A stretch of 64,000 nt of DNA from Tessaracoccus flavus. Its GTDB lineage: Bacteria > Actinomycetota > Actinomycetes > Propionibacteriales > Propionibacteriaceae. Below the pieces are notes generated by a model. The model worked only from the letters and a program-made list of their open reading frames with translations, searched no databases and had not been told where the DNA came from. The stretch lies in the NCBI RefSeq assembly GCF_001997295.1, contig NZ_CP019605.1, positions 558,001 through 622,000 of the forward strand. Direction: 5' to 3'. A program made the position numbers and the translations under genes. This document shows, piece after piece, positions 1 through 6,693 of the stretch (position 1 is the first letter of the stretch; the number at the start of each line of letters is the position of its first letter).

Positions 1-1
1 T

Positions 2-679
2 CTGGCAACCCTGACAGCTCTCTCATCGGGTGCGGCCGCCGCACCCGCTCAGGGCGCCGGGGTCTTCAAACTCACCTTCTCCGGCTACGCCTCCATGGCC
101 TCGTGGAGCACATGTCCCGATCTGTCTGCTGCCGATGTGGGTGACATGTGCTCGGGGGCGGATGTCATGGCCTTCTACTCCTCGGGGCGCGAGCAGGCGG
201 GCAGCGAGTTCCACCTTCACGATCGCAAGAGCGGGGTGGTGAAGATCTTCAGCTACACGTGCACCGTCGCCGATTTCGAGGTCGATCCTGGTGTCGTCGA
301 GCGGACGTGTCTGCCGGCCACAGAGGAGTTCGGGAGGGCGGTCGACGTCGACGTGGCCGTCGATCCACGCCTCGACCAGACGCACGCGACGGCACTGGTC
401 CCCGTCCAGGTGAGCGACTGGGTGTCCGGCACAGGGTCGGAGGCAACGGTCGAGGTCGACGTCTCCTTCAGCGGGTCCGGGCCGACCCGTCGCATCGACG
501 AGCGGACGCATGTTACGGACCGCTACGTCATGTGGCTGGAGGGGACCAAGGGCTGGGAGCGGGATTGCCAGGCGACCGCCACCTTCGACGGCGTCACCGT
601 CCCCGGCGAACTCGTCGCCTGCTCCATGTCGCGGGTGAGGCAGGCGGAGGTGAGGGTTTATCACGGCCTGCCGAGCTGA
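2..679 (+). CDS. Secreted protein of unknown function, 5' end cut by window
   Basis: The frame is open from the first bases of the window to a TGA at 677-679, so the start lies upstream. The first residues visible (LATLTALSSGAAAAPAQG) look like the end of a signal peptide with an A-x-A cleavage site, so the mature protein probably begins near base 50. About 200 mature residues follow, with scattered cysteines and alternating polar and beta-prone stretches but no motif I recognise. An ATG at base 95 is an internal methionine rather than the start, because the signal-peptide-like sequence is upstream in the same frame. I know no function; an exported beta-rich domain is the most that can be inferred. 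It converges on the tRNA operon and its terminator. Confidence 0.6.
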   Translation: MATLTALSSGAAAAPAQGAGVFKLTFSGYASMASWSTCPDLSAADVGDMCSGADVMAFYSSGREQAGSEFHLHDRKSGVVKIFSYTCTVADFEVDPGVVERTCLPATEEFGRAVDVDVAVDPRLDQTHATALVPVQVSDWVSGTGSEATVEVDVSFSGSGPTRRIDERTHVTDRYVMWLEGTKGWERDCQATATFDGVTVPGELVACSMSRVRQAEVRVYHGLPS

Positions 680-708
680 GGCGCTGGGAGCGGGCCCGTC
701 GAGGCATG

Positions 709-730
709 AAAAAACCCCGCCGGAGCGGGG
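709..730 (-). terminator. Rho-independent terminator of the tRNA operon
   Basis: Read on the minus strand this is CCCCGC, loop TCCG, GCGGGG followed by six T. It is a perfect 6-bp GC stem with a U tract, one base beyond the CCA end of tRNA-Phe. It should end transcription of the Glu-Asp-Phe tRNA operon and separates it from the converging secreted-protein gene. Confidence 0.9.
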
Positions 731-807
731 TGGTGGCCAGGGCCGGGATCGAACCGGCGACCTTTCACTTTTCAGGCGAACGCTGCTACCAGCTGAGCTA
801 CCTGGCC
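731..807 (-). tRNA. tRNA-Phe (GAA)
   Basis: On the minus strand a 77-base cloverleaf is visible: acceptor GGCCAGG pairs with CCTGGCC, the anticodon loop is CTGAAAA with anticodon GAA, the T loop is TTCGATC with a GCCGG/CCGGC stem, and the CCA end is encoded. The D stem has one C-C mismatch (GCTC with CAGC), and the anticodon stem has one G-U pair. It is the last gene of a three-tRNA operon (Glu, Asp, Phe) and lies directly before the terminator. Confidence 0.95.
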
Positions 808-829
808 ATCAGGCCGATGACCGACCTAG

Positions 830-903
830 CGACCCCGACGGGACTCGAACCCGCGACCTCCGCCGTGACAGGGCGGCGCGCTAACCAACTGCGCTACGGG
901 GCC
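830..903 (-). tRNA. tRNA-Asp (GTC)
   Basis: Minus-strand cloverleaf with acceptor GGCCCCG/CGGGGTC (one G-U), D arm GCGC..GCGC, anticodon loop CTGTCAC giving anticodon GTC, and T loop TTCGAGT. CCA is not encoded; the sequence after the discriminator G is CTA. It sits 22 bases upstream of tRNA-Phe in transcription order, in the same operon. Confidence 0.95.
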
Positions 904-1025
904 AATTTCTTGACCTGCTGGCTGAGCCAGCCCGGTAACTATAGCGTGACTTTTGCCTCGATGGGAAATCGACCAAAAGCCCTTGTCGCTACCGGTTTGC
1001 GCCTCCTGGGGGAGGAGGCGCGTAG

Positions 1026-1098
1026 CATCCCCAACGGGATTCGAACCCGTGCTACCGCCGTGAAAGGGCGGGGTCCTAGGCCGCTAGACGATGGGGAC
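1026..1098 (-). tRNA. tRNA-Glu (TTC)
   Basis: Minus-strand cloverleaf starting GTCCCCATCGTCTAGCGG and ending TGGGGAT plus G. The anticodon loop CTTTCAC gives TTC, and the T loop is TTCGAAT with a CGGG stem. The first acceptor pair is G-U and CCA is not encoded. It is the first tRNA of the Glu-Asp-Phe operon, and the 122 bases to tRNA-Asp contain no gene. Confidence 0.95.
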
Positions 1099-1155
1099 CA
1101 GCAACGCCAAGCATAGGGGGAATCGGGACCTTCCGACAAACCTGCGCAAAGAGCG

Positions 1156-2505
1156 TTACAGCACCATGGCCGCAACCCAGCCGGCGGCCAGCAGCGGCAG
1201 GTTGAAGTGAAGGAAGGTGGGGATGACCGTGTCGCGCATGTGGTCGTGTTGGCCGTCGGCGTTGAGGCCCGCGGTCGGGCCCAGGGTGGAATCGGACGCC
1301 GGGGATCCGGCGTCGCCCAGGGCGCCCGCTGTGCCGATGATCGAGACGGTGGCGACGGGGGAAAACCCCAGGGCGGCGCAGAGCGGGACGTAGATGGCCG
1401 CGATGATCGGCAGCGTCGAGAACGAGCTGCCGATGCCCATCGTCACGAGCAGCCCCACGAACAGCATGGCGAGCGCCCCCACCGCCCTGTTGCCGGCGAA
1501 AGCGCCGGCGACGCCCTCGACGAGCGGCGCGATCTGGCCGGTGGCCTGCATGACGGCGGCGAACCCCTGCGCAGCGATCATGATGAGCCCGATGAGGGCC
1601 ATCATGCGCATGCCGCCGGTGAAGACCGCATCCGCGTCGGTCCACTTCACAGCTCCGGTGATGATGAACAGGCAGAGCCCCGCCAACGCGCCCACGAGCA
1701 GAGAGTCGGCCTGCGAGTCGATGAGCGTCAGCCAGGTCTGGATCGTGAACGAGGCGACGATCGCGATCAGCGCGATGACGATGTTCTTCGTTCGGATGAC
1801 GGTGGGCGCGTCGGTGTCGATCGCGGCGTCCGGGTTGTAGTCGCGGGGCCGGCGGTAGGTGACGGTGAGCGCGACGATCAGGCCGATCAGCATGCCGAGG
1901 GCCGGGATGCCCATGGCGCTCATCACGGGGACGTCGCTGACGTCGAGGCCGGACGAAATGATGTTGCCGTAGAGGATGTCGGTGAGGAAGATCTTGCCGA
2001 ACCCGATTGGCAGGAACATGTAGGTGGTGACGAGTCCGAAGGTCAGCACGCAGGCCATGGCGCGGCGGTCCAGCCGGAGCCGGCTCATGATGACCAGCAG
2101 CGGCGGGATCAGCAGCGGGATGAAGGCGATGTGCACCGGGATGAGGTTCTGGCTCATGACGGCCATCGCCAGGATCCCGCCGATCATTCCCCACTTCGCC
2201 CAGGCGCGGACCTTCTGCGATGTCGTCATGTCGTCCGCGTCGAGCCGGGTGATGAGCCAGTTGGCGAGCAACTGGGGGAGTCCGGAGTGCGCGACCGCCA
2301 TGGCGAACGCGCCCAGCAGCGCATAGCTCAGCGCAATCTTGGCGCCGCCCGCGAGTCCGTCCTGGAAAGCGACCATCGTCGCCTCGAGGCCGAGCCCCGC
2401 TAAAAGGCCGCCTGTCAATGCCCCGAGGAACAGAGCCAGGACCACGTGCACGCGCGCGACGGACAGCGCGAGCATGACGATGACGGAGACGACGACGGCG
2501 TTCAT
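1156..2505 (-). CDS. Na+/H+ antiporter family permease (COG2056/YuiF-like)
   Basis: A 449-residue, very hydrophobic protein with about twelve predicted membrane helices, starting MNAVVVSVIVMLALSVARV. The overall pattern, with an N-terminal helix, a conserved GGLLAGLG turn and repeated long helices around a central charged break (near residue 215, YRRPRDYNPDAA), matches the family annotated as Na+/H+ antiporter or predicted permease (COG2056). These proteins sit in the inner membrane, but their substrate is rarely proven and amino-acid transport has also been suggested for relatives. The ATG start at 2505 is preceded by GAGG. It is likely a single-gene unit, with a strong hairpin in its upstream region and the tRNA operon behind it. 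Confidence 0.8.
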   Translation of the reverse strand: MNAVVVSVIVMLALSVARVHVVLALFLGALTGGLLAGLGLEATMVAFQDGLAGGAKIALSYALLGAFAMAVAHSGLPQLLANWLITRLDADDMTTSQKVRAWAKWGMIGGILAMAVMSQNLIPVHIAFIPLLIPPLLVIMSRLRLDRRAMACVLTFGLVTTYMFLPIGFGKIFLTDILYGNIISSGLDVSDVPVMSAMGIPALGMLIGLIVALTVTYRRPRDYNPDAAIDTDAPTVIRTKNIVIALIAIVASFTIQTWLTLIDSQADSLLVGALAGLCLFIITGAVKWTDADAVFTGGMRMMALIGLIMIAAQGFAAVMQATGQIAPLVEGVAGAFAGNRAVGALAMLFVGLLVTMGIGSSFSTLPIIAAIYVPLCAALGFSPVATVSIIGTAGALGDAGSPASDSTLGPTAGLNADGQHDHMRDTVIPTFLHFNLPLLAAGWVAAMVL

Positions 2506-2542
2506 GTGGGACCTCGTGGATCGGCGGTCCGGACGCTCCGAA

Positions 2543-2571
2543 CCCCGGGCAGGATATCTGTCCGCCCGGGG
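2543..2571 (-). terminator. GC-rich hairpin between SH3 protein gene and antiporter gene
   Basis: Perfect 8-bp inverted repeat CCCCGGGC (2543-2550) and GCCCGGGG (2564-2571) with a 13-base interior that adds GGA/TCC pairing. It lies between the stop of the SH3 protein gene and the start of the antiporter gene, both on the minus strand. There is no U tract, so it could be a factor-assisted terminator or a leader structure for the antiporter. Confidence 0.4.
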
Positions 2572-2628
2572 TCGGCTGGCACGGGGTCTCTGGTCAATCA
2601 GTGCTTCGTGCGAGCAGTGTGCTACGGA

Positions 2629-4008
2629 TCACCCGTAGGTGTTGATGTGGACGTGGTTGTAGTGGTTGGCGTTGTCGCTGCCACGATTGGCCATCCAGCG
2701 CCAGCCCTCCTTGTCGCGGGCGACCGACCAGATGCGCTGCGCGAAGATGATGTAGTTGATGTTGTACTGCTCCGCGTTGTCGCGGTAGTAGTTCGCTATC
2801 TCCCAGCCCAGCGCCTGGTTCCTCCCGTAGCTCGGGATCATGACGTCGACGGCGCGGCCGGCGGGATGGTCGGGCGTGACGTCACGGCGCCATCCGTACA
2901 TCGTCGTGATCTGCGGGTACCGTTCCCAGATGTCGAGGGCGATTGCCTTGACGTTGTCGTTGGTCTTGTCGAGGCCGCTCGAGCCGCCGCGGTTGAGAGA
3001 ATCGTCCGCGCCACCGGAGGCGCCGCTCGACGGCGGGGTCGTGGACAGGTAGCGGGCGGTGACCCAGCGGATCGCGCCGTCGTCGACGATCGCCGCGCGG
3101 CCGTTCTCGACGACGCCGGTCACCTTCACGACCGTCCCGCGGGGGATGTCACGGATGTACGCAGTGCCGGTGCTGGCCGTCCAGATGTTGAGCACGGTTG
3201 TGGCGTAGCGGTCGCTGGTCTCGGGCGTCGCGGGGGGCTGCGGCTGGGGCGCCACGGCGGCGCCGCCGAACGGCGCGAAGTAGCTGCCGTTGACCCAGCG
3301 GGCGACCCCGCGGAAGACGACCTGCGTCATCCCGTTGGCTTGGACCCCCGTCATCTCGAGGATCGTGTCCCGGGGGACTGTGGTGATGACCGAGTACGCG
3401 GTGTCCGAGCTTGTGCGGATCAGCAGGTTCGCGAGAGCGCGCCCCTTGCCGACGACCTGGGGGGTCGAACCGGAGTTGGCTGCCGGGTCGCTCAGGTATC
3501 GCGTCGATGCCCACAGCGTTTGTCCTGCGTACGTCACCTGCGCGTACTCTCCGCTCACCGAACCGGTGAGCGTGAGGCGGGTGCCGGTCGGCGCGACGAC
3601 GCTGACCCGGTCTCGGATCGACGGGCCGACGCGGAGGTTGAGGTTGGCCGTCGTGGCCACAGTCCCAGCGGTTCCGGTCGAGGTGCCGTTGCTCGTCTCG
3701 GAGGAGGGGGCGGAGGAAGCGCCCGTCAGGTAGGCCGAGAAGACGTAGGCCGTGCGACCCTCGAAGGTCACCTTGGTCCACGAGCCCTCGGAGCCGAGCG
3801 CCGGCAGCACGTCACCCTTGTCCAGCACGGTCAGGCTCTGGCTCGAGGTGCTCGGCCCGGATCGGACGTGCACCCGCGCGGTTGCGGTGACATCGCCGTC
3901 GCGCGCATCCGCCGCAGGGCCCAGCGCGATGCTGCCGAGGCCTTGGATCAGGATGGCTGCCGCAGTGGCGACGGCCAGTCCGCGGAGGCTCCTCAGTGCT
4001 GTCTTCAC
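2629..4008 (-). CDS. Secreted multi-SH3 protein with C-terminal peptidase-like domain
   Basis: A 459-residue exported protein. I chose the GTG at 4008 because GAGGAGAG lies just upstream and the following residues form a signal peptide (KTALRSLRGLAVATAAAILI, then a cut near ADARDG). Four bacterial SH3 repeats follow, roughly residues 40-95, 118-175, 190-245 and 265-320, each with an LRxGPS-like start and a WxxxxYL end. The last 90 residues contain HPAGRAVDVM and a terminal NHYNHVHI, the ARB_07466-like C-terminal domain. The H-x6-D and HxH pattern resembles zinc ligands of the M15/LAS peptidoglycan peptidases. I infer binding and possibly cleavage of peptidoglycan outside the cell. A longer upstream open frame lacks a ribosome site and is not used. 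Confidence 0.8.
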   Translation of the reverse strand: MKTALRSLRGLAVATAAAILIQGLGSIALGPAADARDGDVTATARVHVRSGPSTSSQSLTVLDKGDVLPALGSEGSWTKVTFEGRTAYVFSAYLTGASSAPSSETSNGTSTGTAGTVATTANLNLRVGPSIRDRVSVVAPTGTRLTLTGSVSGEYAQVTYAGQTLWASTRYLSDPAANSGSTPQVVGKGRALANLLIRTSSDTAYSVITTVPRDTILEMTGVQANGMTQVVFRGVARWVNGSYFAPFGGAAVAPQPQPPATPETSDRYATTVLNIWTASTGTAYIRDIPRGTVVKVTGVVENGRAAIVDDGAIRWVTARYLSTTPPSSGASGGADDSLNRGGSSGLDKTNDNVKAIALDIWERYPQITTMYGWRRDVTPDHPAGRAVDVMIPSYGRNQALGWEIANYYRDNAEQYNINYIIFAQRIWSVARDKEGWRWMANRGSDNANHYNHVHINTYG

Positions 4009-4366
4009 GTCTCTCCTCGTCGAGTCGAATGGGGGACGGACGTGCCGCTTCCCCGGGGCCCTTGCGCGCCCCCGACACGTCCGGCCATTGGCCCGGACAC
4101 TAGGAAGAATCGGAGGGCCGTGCACAATTTGCTTGAGACTTTGCTGAGGGAAAGCAAGCCGACGTGCCGAGTTTGGCGGGATTTCCCCGCGCCAGACGGG
4201 GCTGTGAGTTGCGCCTCCAAATCCGCCTGACTGCGTGGTTTACCTGGAAGCTCGGGTTCCTGAGGATTCCTGAGTGTGCTTGAGAGAGTCTTGGACGTCT
4301 CAGAATCAACCCAGGTCAAGTCGAACTTCAGGTTTAGCTGTTGCCTGAGCTCGTCTTCTCGGCCCC

Positions 4367-4429
4367 GTGTCGGCCCCTGAGATTGTCGTGTCGGCCCCTG
4401 AGATTGTCGTGTCGGCCCCTGAGCTTGTC
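4367..4429. repeat. Three tandem 21-base repeats
   Basis: Units at 4367-4387, 4388-4408 and 4409-4429 are head to tail. The first two are identical and the third differs at one base (GAGATTGTC to GAGCTTGTC). The third runs into GAAGGG, which gives CTTCGACAAGCTCAG on the minus strand, a short dispersed motif I recall from many actinobacterial intergenic regions. The tandem form may have grown from such a unit by slippage. Confidence 0.85.
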
Positions 4430-4461
4430 GAAGGGTTACCTCCGAGGCGATGACCGTCCAC

Positions 4462-4705
4462 AACGCCAATCGGCAGGACAGAACGCCAATCGATCTCGCG
4501 TGACGCCGACGAGCCTCAGCCACGCCCGCGAGATGTCGCGGGCATCGCTGAGCGTCGTCGGCGTTCGCCCCTGTCTGTTGGCGTTCCCCGGTTGCGGTTG
4601 GCGTTTTGCCGGGGCCGTTGGCGTTTCCGGTTACCTGTTGGCGTTCGCGCTTCTCCGTTGGCGTTCCCCGGTCCGGGTTGGCGTTCTCCCGGGGCCGTTG
4701 GTGTC
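4462..4705. repeat. Phased 20-base box array around a hairpin, copy A
   Basis: Eight-base boxes recur exactly every 20 bases. On the left, AACGCCAA is at 4462 and 4482 and GACGCCGA at 4502. On the right, TCGGCGTT is at 4558, TTGGCGTT at 4578, 4598, 4618, 4638, 4658 and 4678, and TTGGTGTC at 4698. The left boxes are the reverse complement of the right ones and all mirror about base 4533.5. That point is the centre of a hairpin, GCCCGCGA (4524-4531), loop GATG, TCGCGGGC (4536-4543). The imperfect pairing extends to about 28 bases per arm. The 12-base spacers differ from one another. Copy B at 21371-21514 has the same geometry. Confidence 0.9.
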
Positions 4706-4831
4706 TCCGCCACGCTGTGCGGTGGGCGCCCATCCGCGGCACCGGAACGGACTCCTTCGGGGCATCCCCACCCGGGGGGTGACGGCGTGACCCGTCGACG
4801 AGCACGGGGACCGAGGTCGGCGGGCCCGGGA

Positions 4832-5464
4832 TCAGGTCTGCACCCAGGCCCGGGTGGGGGTGCTGGTCCAGCGGCGTGCAGAGCCGAGAGCCGTCGCCGG
4901 TACGTAGCCGGCTCTCAGGTCCGCTGGGGAGAGCACCTCGGCCCCCGTCAGTTCGGCCAGCCGGGTCCGGTCCCTGGCCCCCGCCACTGCTGCCACGACG
5001 GGGAACGCGAGCGCCCGACGGTTCGCCGCCAGCGTCGCGATGACCTCGGGATGGAACCCGTCCGCGACGACGACCAGCGGGAGTGCTTCCGTAGCCGCGG
5101 ACAGCGGGCCGAGGAGCTCGCGCATGCTCGAGACCTCCCCGTCCACGACGAGGATCTGTGGGTTGGTGAGCGCTGCTCCGTCGGGGTTCGTGCCGAAGTC
5201 CGCGTGTGCGTGGCCGAAGGAGAATCCCTCGCCCGGATGGCCGGGCTCCCTGGGTCGGCCCCGCCCAGGGCTCGGGAGCGCATCGACGTCATCCTGCGTG
5301 ACGTACCGGGGCACCTGAGCGTCGACCGCGTCGATGCCCCGGCGGGGTGCAGGTTCACCGACCCCGCCCGCCCGACGGCGCGCGCGCACGTCGACGGTGA
5401 CCGCCACTGCGAGAAGCGCAGATCCAACCGCCAGGGCGACGAGGAACCAGCCCCAGGCGGGCAT
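4832..5464 (-). CDS. Membrane-anchored protein with GroEL apical-domain-like region
   Basis: 210 residues. One membrane helix spans about residues 4-24, then a basic stop-transfer stretch (RARRR) and a flexible Pro/Gly-rich linker to residue 78. Residues 79-198 read like the apical domain of GroEL: EGFSF (family EGM/GYIS), NPQILVVDGEVSSMRELLGPL at 101-121 (family PYILLV..KVS..R.LLPLL), PLVVVADGFHPEVIATLAAN at 129-148 (family [20 protein letters not shown]), AGARDR at 161-166 (family PGFGDRR), LTGAEVLS at 172-179 (family LTGG.VIS) and ALGSARR at 192-198 (family LG.ARR/K). The equatorial ATPase parts are absent. The ATG shares one base with the upstream lipoprotein stop (TGATG), so the two are probably made together. 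Topology puts the apical-like part on one side of the membrane; which side is not certain. The homology is judged by eye. Confidence 0.7.
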   Translation of the reverse strand: MPAWGWFLVALAVGSALLAVAVTVDVRARRRAGGVGEPAPRRGIDAVDAQVPRYVTQDDVDALPSPGRGRPREPGHPGEGFSFGHAHADFGTNPDGAALTNPQILVVDGEVSSMRELLGPLSAATEALPLVVVADGFHPEVIATLAANRRALAFPVVAAVAGARDRTRLAELTGAEVLSPADLRAGYVPATALGSARRWTSTPTRAWVQT

Positions 5465-6420
5465 CAGGGCGTCGGCGGAGGGTTATCGCGGAAATCCGGC
5501 CCCGGACCGGCGGCGGGCCTGGGCGGCGGCTGGTCAGCGGGCGCGCGGGGCGGGGTCGGCTGAGACTCCGGGGCCGCCTGGGCCCAGGGATCCTGGGCGG
5601 GCGGTCGGGCGGGGAAGGGCTGATCCGCCTCGGGCTGCTGCGGCGTCGGTGTCATGGGTGGGACATGAGTCGGCGGCGGGTACGCCTGACCGGGCGGTGG
5701 GGGTGCGTACTGCTGGCCCGGTCCGGGCGGGTGCGGATACGGGTACGGCGTGGAACCGTCTTGGAACGTTGGCTCCGGCTCGTGGCGTCGTCGATTCCGG
5801 GTGGCGACGACGACGGCGGCAGCGATGCCGGCGATCACGAGCGCTCCCAGCGCAATCCACAGCCAGTCGACGCCGCCCGCCCCGTCCTCGGCGGTGGCCA
5901 GCAGGCCGTCGGCGGTGAACATGTCGGCGGCGGTGGACCAGGTGACGGTAGTGCCCTCGACGGTGGAGGTCCCGTTGTGGCTGAGCACCTTGCCCGGGAA
6001 GGTCACGCTGACCCGGAAGTCGCTGAACATCTCGGCGCTCATCTCCTCCTCCCCGGGCGTACCCTCCATCGCGAAGGTCCAGACACCGTCGGCCAGCTCG
6101 ATCGTCGTGCCGTCGCCGCTGAGGTCGCTGGTTCTGGCGGTGCCGGAGATCCGGCATCCCGTGTAGCCGCCGTCACCCTCTTCCGCGTACGGCTCGGCGG
6201 TGGCCCCCTGAACGTCGTCGAAACCCTCCTGCTCGCAGAGATCGGGCACCTCGGAGCCCATCTGGGCCGCGGCGGAGTTCTGGATCCCGAAGTCGGCGAC
6301 GAGGGTCACCTCGTTCTCGCTGACGATGTCGTAGTCCGCGGTCATCCGGATGCATGACGACAACAGCAGCACCAGCGGTACGAGGAGGAGGGCCAGTGCG
6401 CGGCGGGGCGATGTGCTCAT
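5464..6420 (-). CDS. LppM-like lipoprotein with C-terminal membrane helix and Pro-rich tail
   Basis: 318 residues. The N terminus ends in a lipobox LLSSC with the lipidated Cys at residue 23. Residues about 24-180 match the LppM-type domain (CIRMTADYDIVSENEVTLVADFGI is characteristic, followed by a C-x-n-C pair and beta-rich sequence). A membrane helix (WLWIALGALVIAGIAAAVVVA) follows, then RNRRR and about 100 residues rich in Pro, Gln and Ala. Mycobacterial LppM has been linked to lipid handling at the cell surface; whether that applies here is inference. It is the first gene of a two-gene unit with the GroEL-apical-like protein. The tRNA-Lys gene starts 84 bases upstream on the other strand. 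Confidence 0.75.
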   Translation of the reverse strand: MSTSPRRALALLLVPLVLLLSSCIRMTADYDIVSENEVTLVADFGIQNSAAAQMGSEVPDLCEQEGFDDVQGATAEPYAEEGDGGYTGCRISGTARTSDLSGDGTTIELADGVWTFAMEGTPGEEEMSAEMFSDFRVSVTFPGKVLSHNGTSTVEGTTVTWSTAADMFTADGLLATAEDGAGGVDWLWIALGALVIAGIAAAVVVATRNRRRHEPEPTFQDGSTPYPYPHPPGPGQQYAPPPPGQAYPPPTHVPPMTPTPQQPEADQPFPARPPAQDPWAQAAPESQPTPPRAPADQPPPRPAAGPGPDFRDNPPPTP

Positions 6421-6503
6421 GGCTTGACGGTAGCGCCTGGATGGCCCAGCCGACGCGTAGGCCGCTCATCGCGCCGAACACTCACCTCCGGTAGACTGCC
6501 ACC

Positions 6504-6576
6504 GCCCCTATAGCTCAGCCGGTAGAGCAGTGGACTTTTAATCCATGGGTCGCGGGTTCGAGCCCCGCTGGGGGCA
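6504..6576 (+). tRNA. tRNA-Lys (TTT), attachment site of an island
   Basis: 73-base cloverleaf with acceptor GCCCCTA/TGGGGGC, D arm GCTC..GAGC, anticodon loop CTTTTAA (anticodon TTT) and T loop TTCGAGC with CGGG/CCCG pairing. CCA is not encoded. The part from the anticodon loop to the 3' end is duplicated at 13878-13922, which marks it as the integration target, and the intact gene has been kept at the left end of the island. Confidence 0.95.
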
Positions 6577-6577
6577 C
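6533..6577 (+). repeat. attL, direct repeat within tRNA-Lys
   Basis: The 45 bases from the anticodon loop of tRNA-Lys to one base past its discriminator. They are identical to 13878-13922 except A at 6540 versus G at 13885. Crossover must lie in the identical part from 6541 onward or in the first seven bases. Confidence 0.9.
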
Positions 6578-6647
6578 AGCTGAAACGCTTCTGACTAGGG
6601 GAGCAACCTGAATGATCGGTGGTGCTGTGCGTTCCCGGCGGTCCGTA

Positions 6648-6670
6648 GTCACAAACTTGGTCACAAACCG
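6648..6670 (+). promoter_or_regulatory. Left arm-type integrase site (double GTCACAAAC)
   Basis: GTCACAAAC at 6648-6656 and again at 6660-6668, 12 bases apart, ending CCG. The same 23-base string recurs at 13756-13778 inside the other end of the island, in the same orientation. Position (71 bases from the att core) and duplication fit arm-type binding sites of a lambda-type integrase; that role is inference. Confidence 0.6.
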
Positions 6671-6693
6671 TTGAGAATCGGTCATCTTCGCCA

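Larger units (their letters stand above)
4009..4831. other. 823-base noncoding stretch with two repeat systems
   Basis: No credible gene is seen here. The long open frame on the minus strand is low-complexity and made of the repeats themselves. Bases 4009-4340 are the leader of the SH3 protein gene and are less GC-rich than the surroundings, with a possible hairpin around 4168-4195. Bases 4367-4429 are a 21-base triplet repeat. Bases 4462-4705 are the phased-box element. Nothing recognisable is seen from 4706 to 4831. Confidence 0.7.

Noticed and set aside
4009..4340. c-di-AMP (ydaO-type) riboswitch ahead of the SH3 protein gene
   Set aside because: Such leaders often precede cell-wall hydrolases in actinobacteria, but I could not find the conserved core in this leader.
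4462..4705. CRISPR array
   Set aside because: The repeated part is only 8 bases and the spacers 12, the boxes invert about a centre, and no cas genes are near.
4005..4805. 266-codon open frame on the minus strand
   Set aside because: It is made of the tandem and phased repeats, has no ribosome site and no recognisable protein sequence.
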